Shown here in pieces: positions 15,018 to 21,749 of a stretch of DNA of 22,378 nucleotides. The stretch comes from Oscillospiraceae bacterium (GTDB lineage: Bacteria; Bacillota; Clostridia; Oscillospirales; Acutalibacteraceae), in assembly GCA_022508865.1 (NCBI GenBank), contig JAFLUK010000010.1, forward strand, positions 1 to 22,378, read 5' to 3'. Every line of letters begins with the position of its first letter. The first letter of the stretch is position 1. The translations under genes were made by a program, and so were the position numbers. The notes under the pieces are model-generated. The model searched no databases and was not told the origin of the DNA. It worked only from the letters and a program-made list of their open reading frames with translations.

Positions 15018-15134
15018 ATTTATCCCTGTCCTTTCCTGTACCGGTGTTATTTAGCACACAAATAATCTGTACCATTAACATACTATGCAGGAAAGATATG
15101 TTTATATACTAACAATAAAAAATAAAGGTGCATT
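15018..15134. promoter_or_regulatory. Divergent intergenic region with CTGTACC direct repeat
   Basis: CTGTACC occurs at 15036-15042 and 15067-15073 (31 bases apart, about three helical turns), and CTTTCCTG at 15031-15038 is inverted at 15088-15095. I could not assign a convincing -35/-10 pair to either gene here. Confidence 0.35.
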
Positions 15135-15599
15135 ATGGAAATACTGGTTTTTTCAGACTCCCACGGAGATATGACAAAAATGGAGAGGATTCTTCGTTCT
15201 CACAGCAAGGCAGAGGTGGTAATCCACTGCGGCGACGGAGAAAGAGATATTGATTATTTGAAAAATCTTTTCCCAAATAAAGCCTTTTATAATGTAAGGG
15301 GTAACTGCGACTGGGCAAGCAAACTTGAGCCAACACTGATTCTTAACCTTATGGGCAAAAGGATTTTTGTCACCCACGGCCACCTTTACAATGCAAAAAT
15401 GGGCATTCAGCGCCTTGAATATGCCGCAAGAGAAAAGGAAGCAGACATTCTTCTTTTCGGTCATACACATATTGCTATGAATGAATATCACGATGGTCTG
15501 TATATTATCAATCCCGGCTCCTGCCACGGATATGGCGCAACCTATTGTTTAGTTAGTATTTCCGAAAAAGGCATACTTGCAAATATCGCAAATGCATAA
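15135..15599 (+). CDS. Metallophosphoesterase, YfcE/MJ0936 type
   Basis: A 154-residue phosphodiesterase of the calcineurin-like fold. All metal and active-site motifs are present: D8 and H10 in SDSHGD, D34 in CGDGE, N57 in GNCD, H81 in THGH, and H110 and H112 in GHTH. YfcE/MJ0936-type enzymes hydrolyse phosphodiesters in vitro; the natural substrate is not settled. AAAGGTG precedes the ATG by four bases. It is 48 bases upstream of holB on the same strand, in the place where tmk/yaaQ/yaaR lie in Bacillus. Confidence 0.93.
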   Translation: MEILVFSDSHGDMTKMERILRSHSKAEVVIHCGDGERDIDYLKNLFPNKAFYNVRGNCDWASKLEPTLILNLMGKRIFVTHGHLYNAKMGIQRLEYAAREKEADILLFGHTHIAMNEYHDGLYIINPGSCHGYGATYCLVSISEKGILANIANA

Positions 15600-15647
15600 T
15601 ATTCATTATTACATAACCGTAAAATCCAAAGAAAAGGAAGTGAAGAA

Positions 15648-16517
15648 GTGAATTTTCAAAACAATAATATAGATGATAAAATCAAAGAACAGCTCAATGC
15701 CCTCACTTCTCTGAACAAGCTTCCTCACGCAATTATCATTTGCGGCGGTAATGAAAAAATCAGGGATGAACTCATCTCTGTGCTGTGTCACTACGCAGTG
15801 TGTTCATCAAATAACAAACCCTGCTACACCTGCAAAAACTGCACAAAAGCAACTGTAAAAAGCCACCCTGACATTCAGTTTATTGAGGGCAGTAAGAAAA
15901 CAAAGGCAGAGATTTATTCCAAGGATATTGTGGAGGAGGTAATCAGGGACACTGCAATTATCCCCAACGAGGCAGACACAAAGGTTTATGTGTTTAGGGA
16001 CGTTGACGAAAAGTTCCCGGTAATTTCCCAAAACGCTTTTCTTAAAACTTTGGAGGAACCCCCGCAAAGCATACTTTTTGTTATGACCTGCAAGGATGCA
16101 AGTGTTCTTTTGGAAACAATTTTATCCAGATGTACCCTTATTTCCGTTCCAAAGCAGGATGATTTTTCAGCAGAATATATGGCACTTGCAGAGGATTTTG
16201 CAATGTCATTCTCTGATATAAACGAATATAGTCTGCTAAAAGAAGCAGGTAAACTTAACAAAAAGGAAACAGCTCTTTCTGTTCTTCCGATTCTTAAGTC
16301 CCTAATGAGAGATTGCCTTGTGCTGTCTGTGGGAGGAACAGGAATAACAAACAGCGAAGTTCCCGAAAAAATACTTAAAAAATTAACAAGAGAAAAAATT
16401 CTCAAAATTTTAAATATAATAGACGATGCACAGCAAAAGATAAACAGCAATGTAAATATGACGCTTTTATCCACATGGCTGTGCACAGAAATCAGGAGGA
16501 CATTATGGCAGAAGTAA
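15648..16517 (+). CDS. holB: DNA polymerase III delta prime subunit (clamp loader)
   Basis: Delta prime is the stator of the clamp-loader complex that puts the beta clamp on DNA. The 289-residue protein starts with GTG 15648; AAGGA lies nine bases before it. The P-loop position reads IICGGNEKIRDEL (30-42) without GxxGxGKT, so it should not bind ATP, normal for delta prime. A zinc knuckle is formed by C52, C59, C62 and C65, and LKTLEEPP (132-139) is the clamp-loader signature with the usual downstream ILSRC. Its last 13 bases overlap the start of ricT; the holB-ricT pairing is the same in Bacillus and supports both calls. Confidence 0.92.
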   Translation: MNFQNNNIDDKIKEQLNALTSLNKLPHAIIICGGNEKIRDELISVLCHYAVCSSNNKPCYTCKNCTKATVKSHPDIQFIEGSKKTKAEIYSKDIVEEVIRDTAIIPNEADTKVYVFRDVDEKFPVISQNAFLKTLEEPPQSILFVMTCKDASVLLETILSRCTLISVPKQDDFSAEYMALAEDFAMSFSDINEYSLLKEAGKLNKKETALSVLPILKSLMRDCLVLSVGGTGITNSEVPEKILKKLTREKILKILNIIDDAQQKINSNVNMTLLSTWLCTEIRRTLWQK

Positions 16518-17644
16518 TTGGTGTAAGATTTAAAGAAGTGGGTAAAATATACTACTTTGACACTACTGGTCTTACCTTTAAACAAGGGGACAAGGTTATT
16601 GTAGAAACTGCAAGAGGAATAGAGTGCGGCACAGTTGCACTTGCCAACAAGGATGTTGATGACGAAAATATTGTTCATCCTCTTAAGCCGGTTTTAAGAC
16701 AGGCTACAGAAAATGACCTTGAGCACCTTAAGGAAAATAAAAAGAGAGAAGAAAACGCTCTGAAAATCTGCGAAGAAAAAATCCGAGAGCACAATCTGGA
16801 AATGAAGCTGGTGGATGTGGAATACACCTTTGACAACAGCAAAATTCTTTTTTATTTCACAGCAGACGGCAGAGTTGACTTTCGTCAGCTTGTTAAGGAC
16901 TTGGCTAATATTTTCAGAACAAGAATTGAGCTTAGACAAATCGGTGTAAGGGACGAAGCAAAAATGCTGGGCGGCCTTGGCATTTGCGGCAAACCCTTTT
17001 GCTGCAACAGTTTCCTTGGGGAGTTCCAGCCTGTATCAATTAAAATGGCAAAGGAACAGGGATTATCCCTCTCTCCTGTTAAAATCAGCGGAACTTGCGG
17101 CAGACTTATGTGCTGTCTGAAATACGAACAGGACGCATATACAGACCTTTTGAAACATACTCCAAGAGTGGGCAATGTGGTAAAAACTCCCGAGGGCAAG
17201 GGTACTGTTGTTGAGGTAAGTCTCCTTACCGGCAAACTAAAGGTAAAAATGGCAAATGCTCCGGAGGAAGCCGCACCACAGGTGTTTGACCTTAAACAGA
17301 CAATTCCTTATTATGAAAAAAAGGGCGGAAACTGCGAATATTACCATAACACCGAAGAAACAGACAGTATTTCCGAAGAAGAATACAACAGCCTCAGCAG
17401 TATTCTTGATGACGGCGACACTATTGATGAGGTTTATACAGAGAATACCATCCCTGATAAAAACGAAACTAACGACAAACCTCATAATCGCAACAACAGA
17501 AATAACAAAAATAAAAAGAATTACCGTAACAATAAAAACGGCAATAACAATCATAAACATAACCACCATTCCCACCACGGCAATAACCGTCGAAACAACA
17601 GGAATAACCGTACAAAAAAGGATAAATTCACTGATATAGAATAA
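16505..17644 (+). CDS. ricT: RicT (YaaT), PSP1-domain Fe-S protein, RNase Y specificity factor
   Basis: In B. subtilis RicT forms the Y-complex with RicA and RicF, carries Fe-S clusters and directs RNase Y in mRNA maturation; it also affects sporulation phosphorelay and competence. The start is ATG 16505 with AGGAGG six bases upstream; 379 residues. The PSP1 core has the invariant cysteines C161, C166, C167 in GLGICGKPFCCNSF and C198, C203, C204 in SGTCGRLMCCLKYE, so cluster binding should be kept. Residues 320-379 form an unusual tail of Asn, His, Lys and Arg (about 22 Asn in 50 residues, several His pairs), absent from the short B. subtilis protein (about 275 residues). It overlaps holB by 13 bases. 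Confidence 0.95.
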   Translation: MAEVIGVRFKEVGKIYYFDTTGLTFKQGDKVIVETARGIECGTVALANKDVDDENIVHPLKPVLRQATENDLEHLKENKKREENALKICEEKIREHNLEMKLVDVEYTFDNSKILFYFTADGRVDFRQLVKDLANIFRTRIELRQIGVRDEAKMLGGLGICGKPFCCNSFLGEFQPVSIKMAKEQGLSLSPVKISGTCGRLMCCLKYEQDAYTDLLKHTPRVGNVVKTPEGKGTVVEVSLLTGKLKVKMANAPEEAAPQVFDLKQTIPYYEKKGGNCEYYHNTEETDSISEEEYNSLSSILDDGDTIDEVYTENTIPDKNETNDKPHNRNNRNNKNKKNYRNNKNGNNNHKHNHHSHHGNNRRNNRNNRTKKDKFTDIE

Positions 17645-17672
17645 TTTTATTCACAAAGATAATAATATAAGA

Positions 17673-17701
17673 TTGATTTTTCCCTTGTATCGTGTTACAA
17701 T
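17673..17701 (+). promoter_or_regulatory. Strong promoter for the ferredoxin gene
   Basis: TTGATT (17673-17678), 17 bases, TACAAT (17696-17701) with TGT before the -10 (extended -10). With the near-perfect AAGGAGGTG ribosome site this predicts high expression. Confidence 0.7.
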
Positions 17702-17730
17702 AGGTGCAAATATATAAGGAGGTGTCCTGA

Positions 17731-17901
17731 ATGGCATATGCTATTTCTGATGAATGCATCAGCTGCGGTGCTTGCGCAGACGCTTGTCCTGTAGCTGCTA
17801 TTACTGAGGGCGACGGCAAGTATGATATCAACGCTGACGAATGTATCAGCTGCGGTGCTTGTGCAGACACATGCCCTGTAGCTGCTCCTGCAGAAGCATA
17901 A
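17731..17901 (+). CDS. 2[4Fe-4S] ferredoxin, clostridial type
   Basis: A small gene of 56 codons behind AAGGAGGTG. The protein has two CxxCxxCxxxCP clusters: C9, C12, C15, C19 and C38, C41, C44, C48, each followed by VAA. It is the classic low-potential electron carrier of anaerobes, serving pyruvate:ferredoxin oxidoreductase, hydrogenase and other Fe-S enzymes. The halves are nearly identical in DNA (17749-17799 and 17836-17886 differ at 6 of 51 bases), reflecting the known internal duplication. Its own strong promoter and terminator make it a single-gene unit between ricT and trmN6. Codon and base use are richer in G+C than in the neighbours, as in highly expressed genes. Confidence 0.95.
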   Translation: MAYAISDECISCGACADACPVAAITEGDGKYDINADECISCGACADTCPVAAPAEA

Positions 17902-17936
17902 TTGTACATAAGAGTACAGATATTTTAAAAAGAGAC

Positions 17937-17968
17937 AAAACAGCAAGGCGAAGTGCCTTGCTGTTTTT
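17937..17968 (+). terminator. Terminator after the ferredoxin gene
   Basis: Perfect 13-base stem 17937-17949 with 17955-17967, loop GAAGT, five T at 17964-17968. Confidence 0.93.
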
Positions 17969-17986
17969 CCGTTATTGTAGTATAAT
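17958..17986 (+). promoter_or_regulatory. Possible promoter for trmN6-rsmI, overlapping the terminator
   Basis: TTGCTG (17958-17963), 17 bases, TATAAT (17981-17986). The -35 matches only TTG and lies in the descending arm of the terminator. The -10 is perfect and 25 bases before the start codon. Confidence 0.45.
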
Positions 17987-18011
17987 TTTCATTATAAAAG
18001 GAGGGATAATA

Positions 18012-18743
18012 GTGCTGAAAGAAAACGAACACATTGAACCCTTGGGTAAAAACACAAAAATTATAGTAAGTGATATTCACCATTTTTCTACCGACACAAT
18101 ATTGCTAAATCACTTTGCAAAGCCAAAGAGCAATGACAAAGTTATTGAGCTTGGCACAGGTTGCGGCACTATTCCCCTTTTGATGAAAAAGGAAAACAAA
18201 GACCTTAATATTACTGCTGTGGATATTCAAAGCGATGCCTGTTCAATGCTGGAAAGAAGCATTGAATTAAACGGTTTTGAAAACATAACCGTAATAAACA
18301 GTGACTTAAAGGAGCTAAAGGGCAAGGTACCCTTTGGTTTCTTTGATTTGGTAGTATGCAATCCGCCCTACAAGGAAAACGGCACAGGCATACACAATCC
18401 CCACAGCAGCAAAAAAACTGCACGTCACGAGGTTATGTGCACAATGGAGGATATTATCAGGGTAAGCTCAAAACTTCTTAACTTTGGGAGCAGATTATGT
18501 ATGTGTCAACGCCCCGAACGTCTTACAGATATGATGACCTTAATGAGAACCTACGGTATTGAGCCAAAAAGACTTCGCCTTGTTCAGCAACGGCTGAGCA
18601 AGGAGCCAAAGCTGTTCCTCCTCGAGGGCAGAAAGGGCGGAAAAACAGGCTTTATGAAAGTTGAAACTACACTTATGATAGAAGACACAGAGGGCAATTT
18701 CTCACAGGAAATGCTACAGATTTACGGTGACTATAAGGAGTAA
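18012..18743 (+). CDS. trmN6: tRNA1(Val) A37 N6-methyltransferase-like protein (YabB/TrmN6)
   Basis: A 243-residue class I SAM methyltransferase for adenine N6 in RNA. The SAM loop is ELGTGCGTIPLL (46-57) and the catalytic motif NPPY is at 117-120, followed by the ARHE segment typical of YabB. GTG 18012 is the start: AGGAGG lies seven bases upstream. The frame is open further upstream, but that part runs through the ferredoxin gene in another frame and is not coding. It precedes rsmI by two bases, as yabB precedes yabC in Bacillus (there with yazA between). The target tRNA is known for E. coli; it is inferred here. Confidence 0.92.
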   Translation: MLKENEHIEPLGKNTKIIVSDIHHFSTDTILLNHFAKPKSNDKVIELGTGCGTIPLLMKKENKDLNITAVDIQSDACSMLERSIELNGFENITVINSDLKELKGKVPFGFFDLVVCNPPYKENGTGIHNPHSSKKTARHEVMCTMEDIIRVSSKLLNFGSRLCMCQRPERLTDMMTLMRTYGIEPKRLRLVQQRLSKEPKLFLLEGRKGGKTGFMKVETTLMIEDTEGNFSQEMLQIYGDYKE

Positions 18744-18745
18744 AA

Positions 18746-19567
18746 ATGGGAACTTTGTATGTAGTGGGAACACCAATAGGAAATTTGGGAGATTTTTCTC
18801 CCAGGGCTGTAGAAACTTTATGTATGGTGGATTTTATTGCGGCAGAGGACACCAGAGTAACACTAAAGCTTCTTAATCACTTTGGAATAAAAAAAGAGAT
18901 GATAAGCTACTTTGAACACAACAAGCTTCAGCGTGGCGAAATTATAACAGAAAGAATATTAAACGGCGAGAATTGTGCCATTGTAACAGATGCAGGTATG
19001 CCCTGCGTAAGCGACCCCGGAGAGCTTTTGATTATGCAATGTGAAGAAAAGGGAATCCCAACTGTAGTAATCCCCGGACCTACGGCATTTGCTTCTGCTC
19101 TGGCTGTGTCGGGTCTACCAACAGGCAGGTTTACTTTTGAGGGCTTCCTCAGCGTTAACAAAAAAAGCCGAAAGGACCATTTGGAAAGCCTTGTTGACGA
19201 AGAAAGGACAATGCTCTTTTATGAAGCACCTCATAAGCTGACAAACACCCTTAAGGATTTTTCAAATTATTTCCCTGACAGAAGGCTGTCTATTGTAAGG
19301 GAAATCACCAAAATTCACGAGGAGGTCATCCGCACCACAACAACAAAAGCATATGAGGATTACTGCGAAAAGGGGTTAAAGGGGGAGCTTGTCCTTGTAC
19401 TTGAAGGTAAGCAACATACGGAAGAAAAGGAAAGCTACACCCTTGAACAGGCTGTAGAAATGGCAAAAAAACTAATAGAAAAGGGCAAAAAATCAACCGA
19501 TGCAAGCAAGGAAATTGCTGCATTAACAGGTTTTAAAAAGAATGAAATTTACAAGGAACTGCTGTAA
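18746..19567 (+). CDS. rsmI: 16S rRNA (cytidine1402-2'-O)-methyltransferase
   Basis: RsmI methylates the 2'-OH of C1402 in the decoding centre of 16S rRNA. The 273 residues show the tetrapyrrole-methylase fold: VGTPIGNLGDFSPRAVETL (7-25), AAEDTR (32-37), TDAGMPCVSDPG (81-92, DAGTPGISDPG in most relatives), VIPGPTAFASALAVSGLP (108-125), and FYEAPHKL further on. The C-terminal part has the small helical RsmI tail. AAGGAG inside the trmN6 end precedes ATG, so the two are translationally linked. Confidence 0.96.
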   Translation: MGTLYVVGTPIGNLGDFSPRAVETLCMVDFIAAEDTRVTLKLLNHFGIKKEMISYFEHNKLQRGEIITERILNGENCAIVTDAGMPCVSDPGELLIMQCEEKGIPTVVIPGPTAFASALAVSGLPTGRFTFEGFLSVNKKSRKDHLESLVDEERTMLFYEAPHKLTNTLKDFSNYFPDRRLSIVREITKIHEEVIRTTTTKAYEDYCEKGLKGELVLVLEGKQHTEEKESYTLEQAVEMAKKLIEKGKKSTDASKEIAALTGFKKNEIYKELL

Positions 19568-19600
19568 AAAGGCAGTATTATATCAGATTAAGGAACAATT

Positions 19601-20890
19601 ATGACATATAATGAAGCGCTCGAAAAAATTCACAGTCTGCTCCACTTTGGCTCAAGGCCGGGACTGGACAGAATTTTAAAATTACTTGACAAAATCGGAA
19701 ATCCGCAGAATAAATGCAAATTTGTACACATTGCAGGCACAAACGGCAAGGGTTCAGTAAGCCAGATGATAAGCTCGGTACTTACGGAATCAGGCTACAA
19801 AACCGGTCTTTTTATTTCTCCCTTTATTACAGATTTCAGAGAGAGAATACAGATAAACGGCAAAATGATACCAAAGAAAAGCCTTGCCGAAATTGTAGAA
19901 TACATCTATCCCATTGCAAATGAAATGACCCACAAGGGTGATATTATTACAGAATTTGAATTTGTAAACGCAGTTGCATTTTACTACTATTACATAGAAA
20001 AATGTGACATTGTAGTGCTTGAAACAGGTATGGGAGGACTTCTTGACTGCACAAATACAATCCCTGCACCCCTTTGCTCTGTTATTACCCCAATTGACCT
20101 TGACCACACTGCTGTTCTCGGAGAAACAATTGAAGAAATCACCGAGCAAAAATGCGGTATTATAAAAGAAAACTCTTTTACTGTAATCGGCGAGCAGACA
20201 AAAAACAGCATAACAAATCAGATTATATCCCATTGCTGTAATAAGCACAATGATTACTTCCTTGCAGAAAAGTGTAATGTAAAGGTTAAAATCTCCACAC
20301 TACAGGGCACTACTGTAAGGTACAAGGGCAGAGAATTCACCCTGCCGCTGGTGGGGCTTCACCAGATAAACAACCTGAAAACCGCCCTCACTGCACTTCA
20401 GATACTAAAAAAGCAACACTTTTTTGATATTAACAGCACGGACATTGACTTTGGAATTTCCAAAACAACAAATCCCGCAAGGTTTGAACTGCTTAGTAAA
20501 AATCCAATTGTAATTCTTGATGGAGCACACAATCCCAACGGTATGGGAGCATTTGCCAAAAGCACAGATGAATACCTGAAAGACACCGACAAAATTCTTA
20601 TTATGGGAATGTTAAAGGACAAGGATATAGAAACTTCCATTGACCTTATAAAGGACAAGTTTACCACCCTTATAACATTGTCGGTTAATAATCCCAGAAC
20701 AATTTCAGGTGCGGAGCTTGCTACCCTTTGCAGTGGTAAATTTAAAAATATTGTAACTGCAAAAAATCCACAGGAGGCTGTTGACATTGCTTTTACACTT
20801 GCAAAGGAAAAAAACAGCGCAATTATGATTTGCGGTTCACTGTATCTTGCAGGAGAAATCAGACCTTTGATTATTGATAAAATAAAATAA
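19601..20890 (+). CDS. folC: Folylpolyglutamate synthase/dihydrofolate synthase
   Basis: FolC adds glutamate to folates and in many bacteria also makes dihydrofolate from dihydropteroate. The 429-residue Mur-ligase-like enzyme has the P-loop AGTNGKGSVSQMI (45-57), SPFITDFRERI, ETGMGGLLDCTN (141-152), DLDHTAVLG (167-174) and the C-terminal ILDGAHNPNG (305-314). AAGGAA precedes the ATG by seven bases. It is 33 bases after rsmI without a terminator, so it probably ends that operon. Other folate genes are not present in this window. Confidence 0.96.
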   Translation: MTYNEALEKIHSLLHFGSRPGLDRILKLLDKIGNPQNKCKFVHIAGTNGKGSVSQMISSVLTESGYKTGLFISPFITDFRERIQINGKMIPKKSLAEIVEYIYPIANEMTHKGDIITEFEFVNAVAFYYYYIEKCDIVVLETGMGGLLDCTNTIPAPLCSVITPIDLDHTAVLGETIEEITEQKCGIIKENSFTVIGEQTKNSITNQIISHCCNKHNDYFLAEKCNVKVKISTLQGTTVRYKGREFTLPLVGLHQINNLKTALTALQILKKQHFFDINSTDIDFGISKTTNPARFELLSKNPIVILDGAHNPNGMGAFAKSTDEYLKDTDKILIMGMLKDKDIETSIDLIKDKFTTLITLSVNNPRTISGAELATLCSGKFKNIVTAKNPQEAVDIAFTLAKEKNSAIMICGSLYLAGEIRPLIIDKIK

Positions 20891-20921
20891 TTCTATTACA
20901 ACGGAATAATACAAATTTTTT

Positions 20922-20957
20922 AGCTCATACTATTTATTATAATAGTATGAGCTTTTA
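20922..20957 (+). terminator. Hairpin between folC and spoIIAA (probable terminator)
   Basis: Perfect 13-base stem 20922-20934 with 20941-20953, loop TATTAT, followed by TTTTA. The short U-run makes it a moderate terminator. It lies about 35 bases before the spoIIAA start. Confidence 0.6.
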
Positions 20958-20991
20958 TGTTTAAAAAAGTTATAGAAAAGAGGAAGTTAAA

Positions 20992-21294
20992 ATGCTGAAC
21001 ACTACATACGACAATAACGTGCTGACAGTTTTTCTCAGCGGTGAAATTGACCAGCACACAAGCAGAGGTCTGCGGGCAGAGATTGATTCACAAACAGAGG
21101 CACTTCGACCTGAACTTTTGTGTCTGGATTTTTCAAATGTTAAATTTATGGATAGCAGTGGAATAGGTCTGATTATGGGCAGATTCCGTCAAATGTCCCT
21201 TATTGGCGGAAGAATGAAAATCACCAATCTTCCCCAAAGCATAAAAAGGGTTGTTTACCTTGCAGGAATACAGACATTGGGGGTAATCAAATGA
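20992..21294 (+). CDS. spoIIAA: Anti-sigma F factor antagonist SpoIIAA
   Basis: SpoIIAA releases sigma F in the forespore by binding SpoIIAB; it is controlled by phosphorylation. The 100-residue STAS protein has SGEIDQHTS (16-24) and FMDSSGIGLIMGRF (52-65). S55 corresponds to Ser58 of B. subtilis, the residue phosphorylated by SpoIIAB and dephosphorylated by SpoIIE. It is about 15 residues shorter than the B. subtilis protein at the C-terminus. GAGGAAG lies seven bases before ATG. It overlaps spoIIAB by four bases. Confidence 0.96.
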   Translation: MLNTTYDNNVLTVFLSGEIDQHTSRGLRAEIDSQTEALRPELLCLDFSNVKFMDSSGIGLIMGRFRQMSLIGGRMKITNLPQSIKRVVYLAGIQTLGVIK

Positions 21295-21749
21295 ACAGTA
21301 TAAATTCTATGGAGCTGAAAATCCCCTCAAAAAGTATAAACGAAAGTTTTGCAAGGGCTGTAGTTGCCTCCTTTACACTACAGCTTGACCCAACCATAAA
21401 TGAGCTGGCAGATATTAAAACCGCCGTATCCGAGGCAGTGACAAACTGTATTGTCCATGGATACAGGGATACAGAGGGAGTAATTTACATAAAAGCAGAA
21501 ATAACAAGTGATAACACACTTGTTATTAAAGTACGTGACAAGGGAATGGGTATCCCCGATATTAAAAAGGCTATGGAACCTCTCTTTACCACAGGCGGAG
21601 AAGAAAGAGCAGGTCTTGGTTTTGCTGTTATGGAAAGCTTTATGGATAAAATCAAGGTTAGTTCCAAGGAGAATAAGGGCACAACCGTTACACTGTACAA
21701 AAAAATTATCAGAGCAAATCATAACAAAAATAAATCTGATATATTATGA
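21291..21749 (+). CDS. spoIIAB: Anti-sigma F factor / serine kinase SpoIIAB
   Basis: SpoIIAB holds sigma F inactive and phosphorylates SpoIIAA with ATP. The 152-residue GHKL kinase has the N box EAVTNCIVHGY (48-58, catalytic E48 and Mg-binding N52), G1 DKGMGIPD (83-90) and G2 EERAGLGFAVMES (104-116), where E105-R106 match the B. subtilis residues that contact SpoIIAA and sigma F. Starts and stops overlap by four bases on both sides (ATGA), keeping the three products in balance. A perfect 11-base hairpin lies inside codons 70-79. Confidence 0.97.
   Translation: MNSINSMELKIPSKSINESFARAVVASFTLQLDPTINELADIKTAVSEAVTNCIVHGYRDTEGVIYIKAEITSDNTLVIKVRDKGMGIPDIKKAMEPLFTTGGEERAGLGFAVMESFMDKIKVSSKENKGTTVTLYKKIIRANHNKNKSDIL

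Noticed and set aside
15057..15095. Possible sigma F/G-type promoter (TGCATA on the minus strand, CAGATTA downstream) for the unknown cassette
   Set aside because: The spacing (14) and the -10 match are too poor to call.
15678..15775. Broken P-loop in HolB as a sign of a defective clamp loader
   Set aside because: Delta prime subunits normally lack a working ATP site; the zinc knuckle and LKTLEEPP are intact.
15986..16678. 230-codon open frame on the minus strand
   Set aside because: Mirror of holB and the ricT start; no ribosome site or known motifs.
17841..18011. Long upstream extension of the trmN6 reading frame
   Set aside because: It runs through the ferredoxin gene in another frame, the terminator and the promoter; the strong AGGAGG before GTG 18012 fixes the start.
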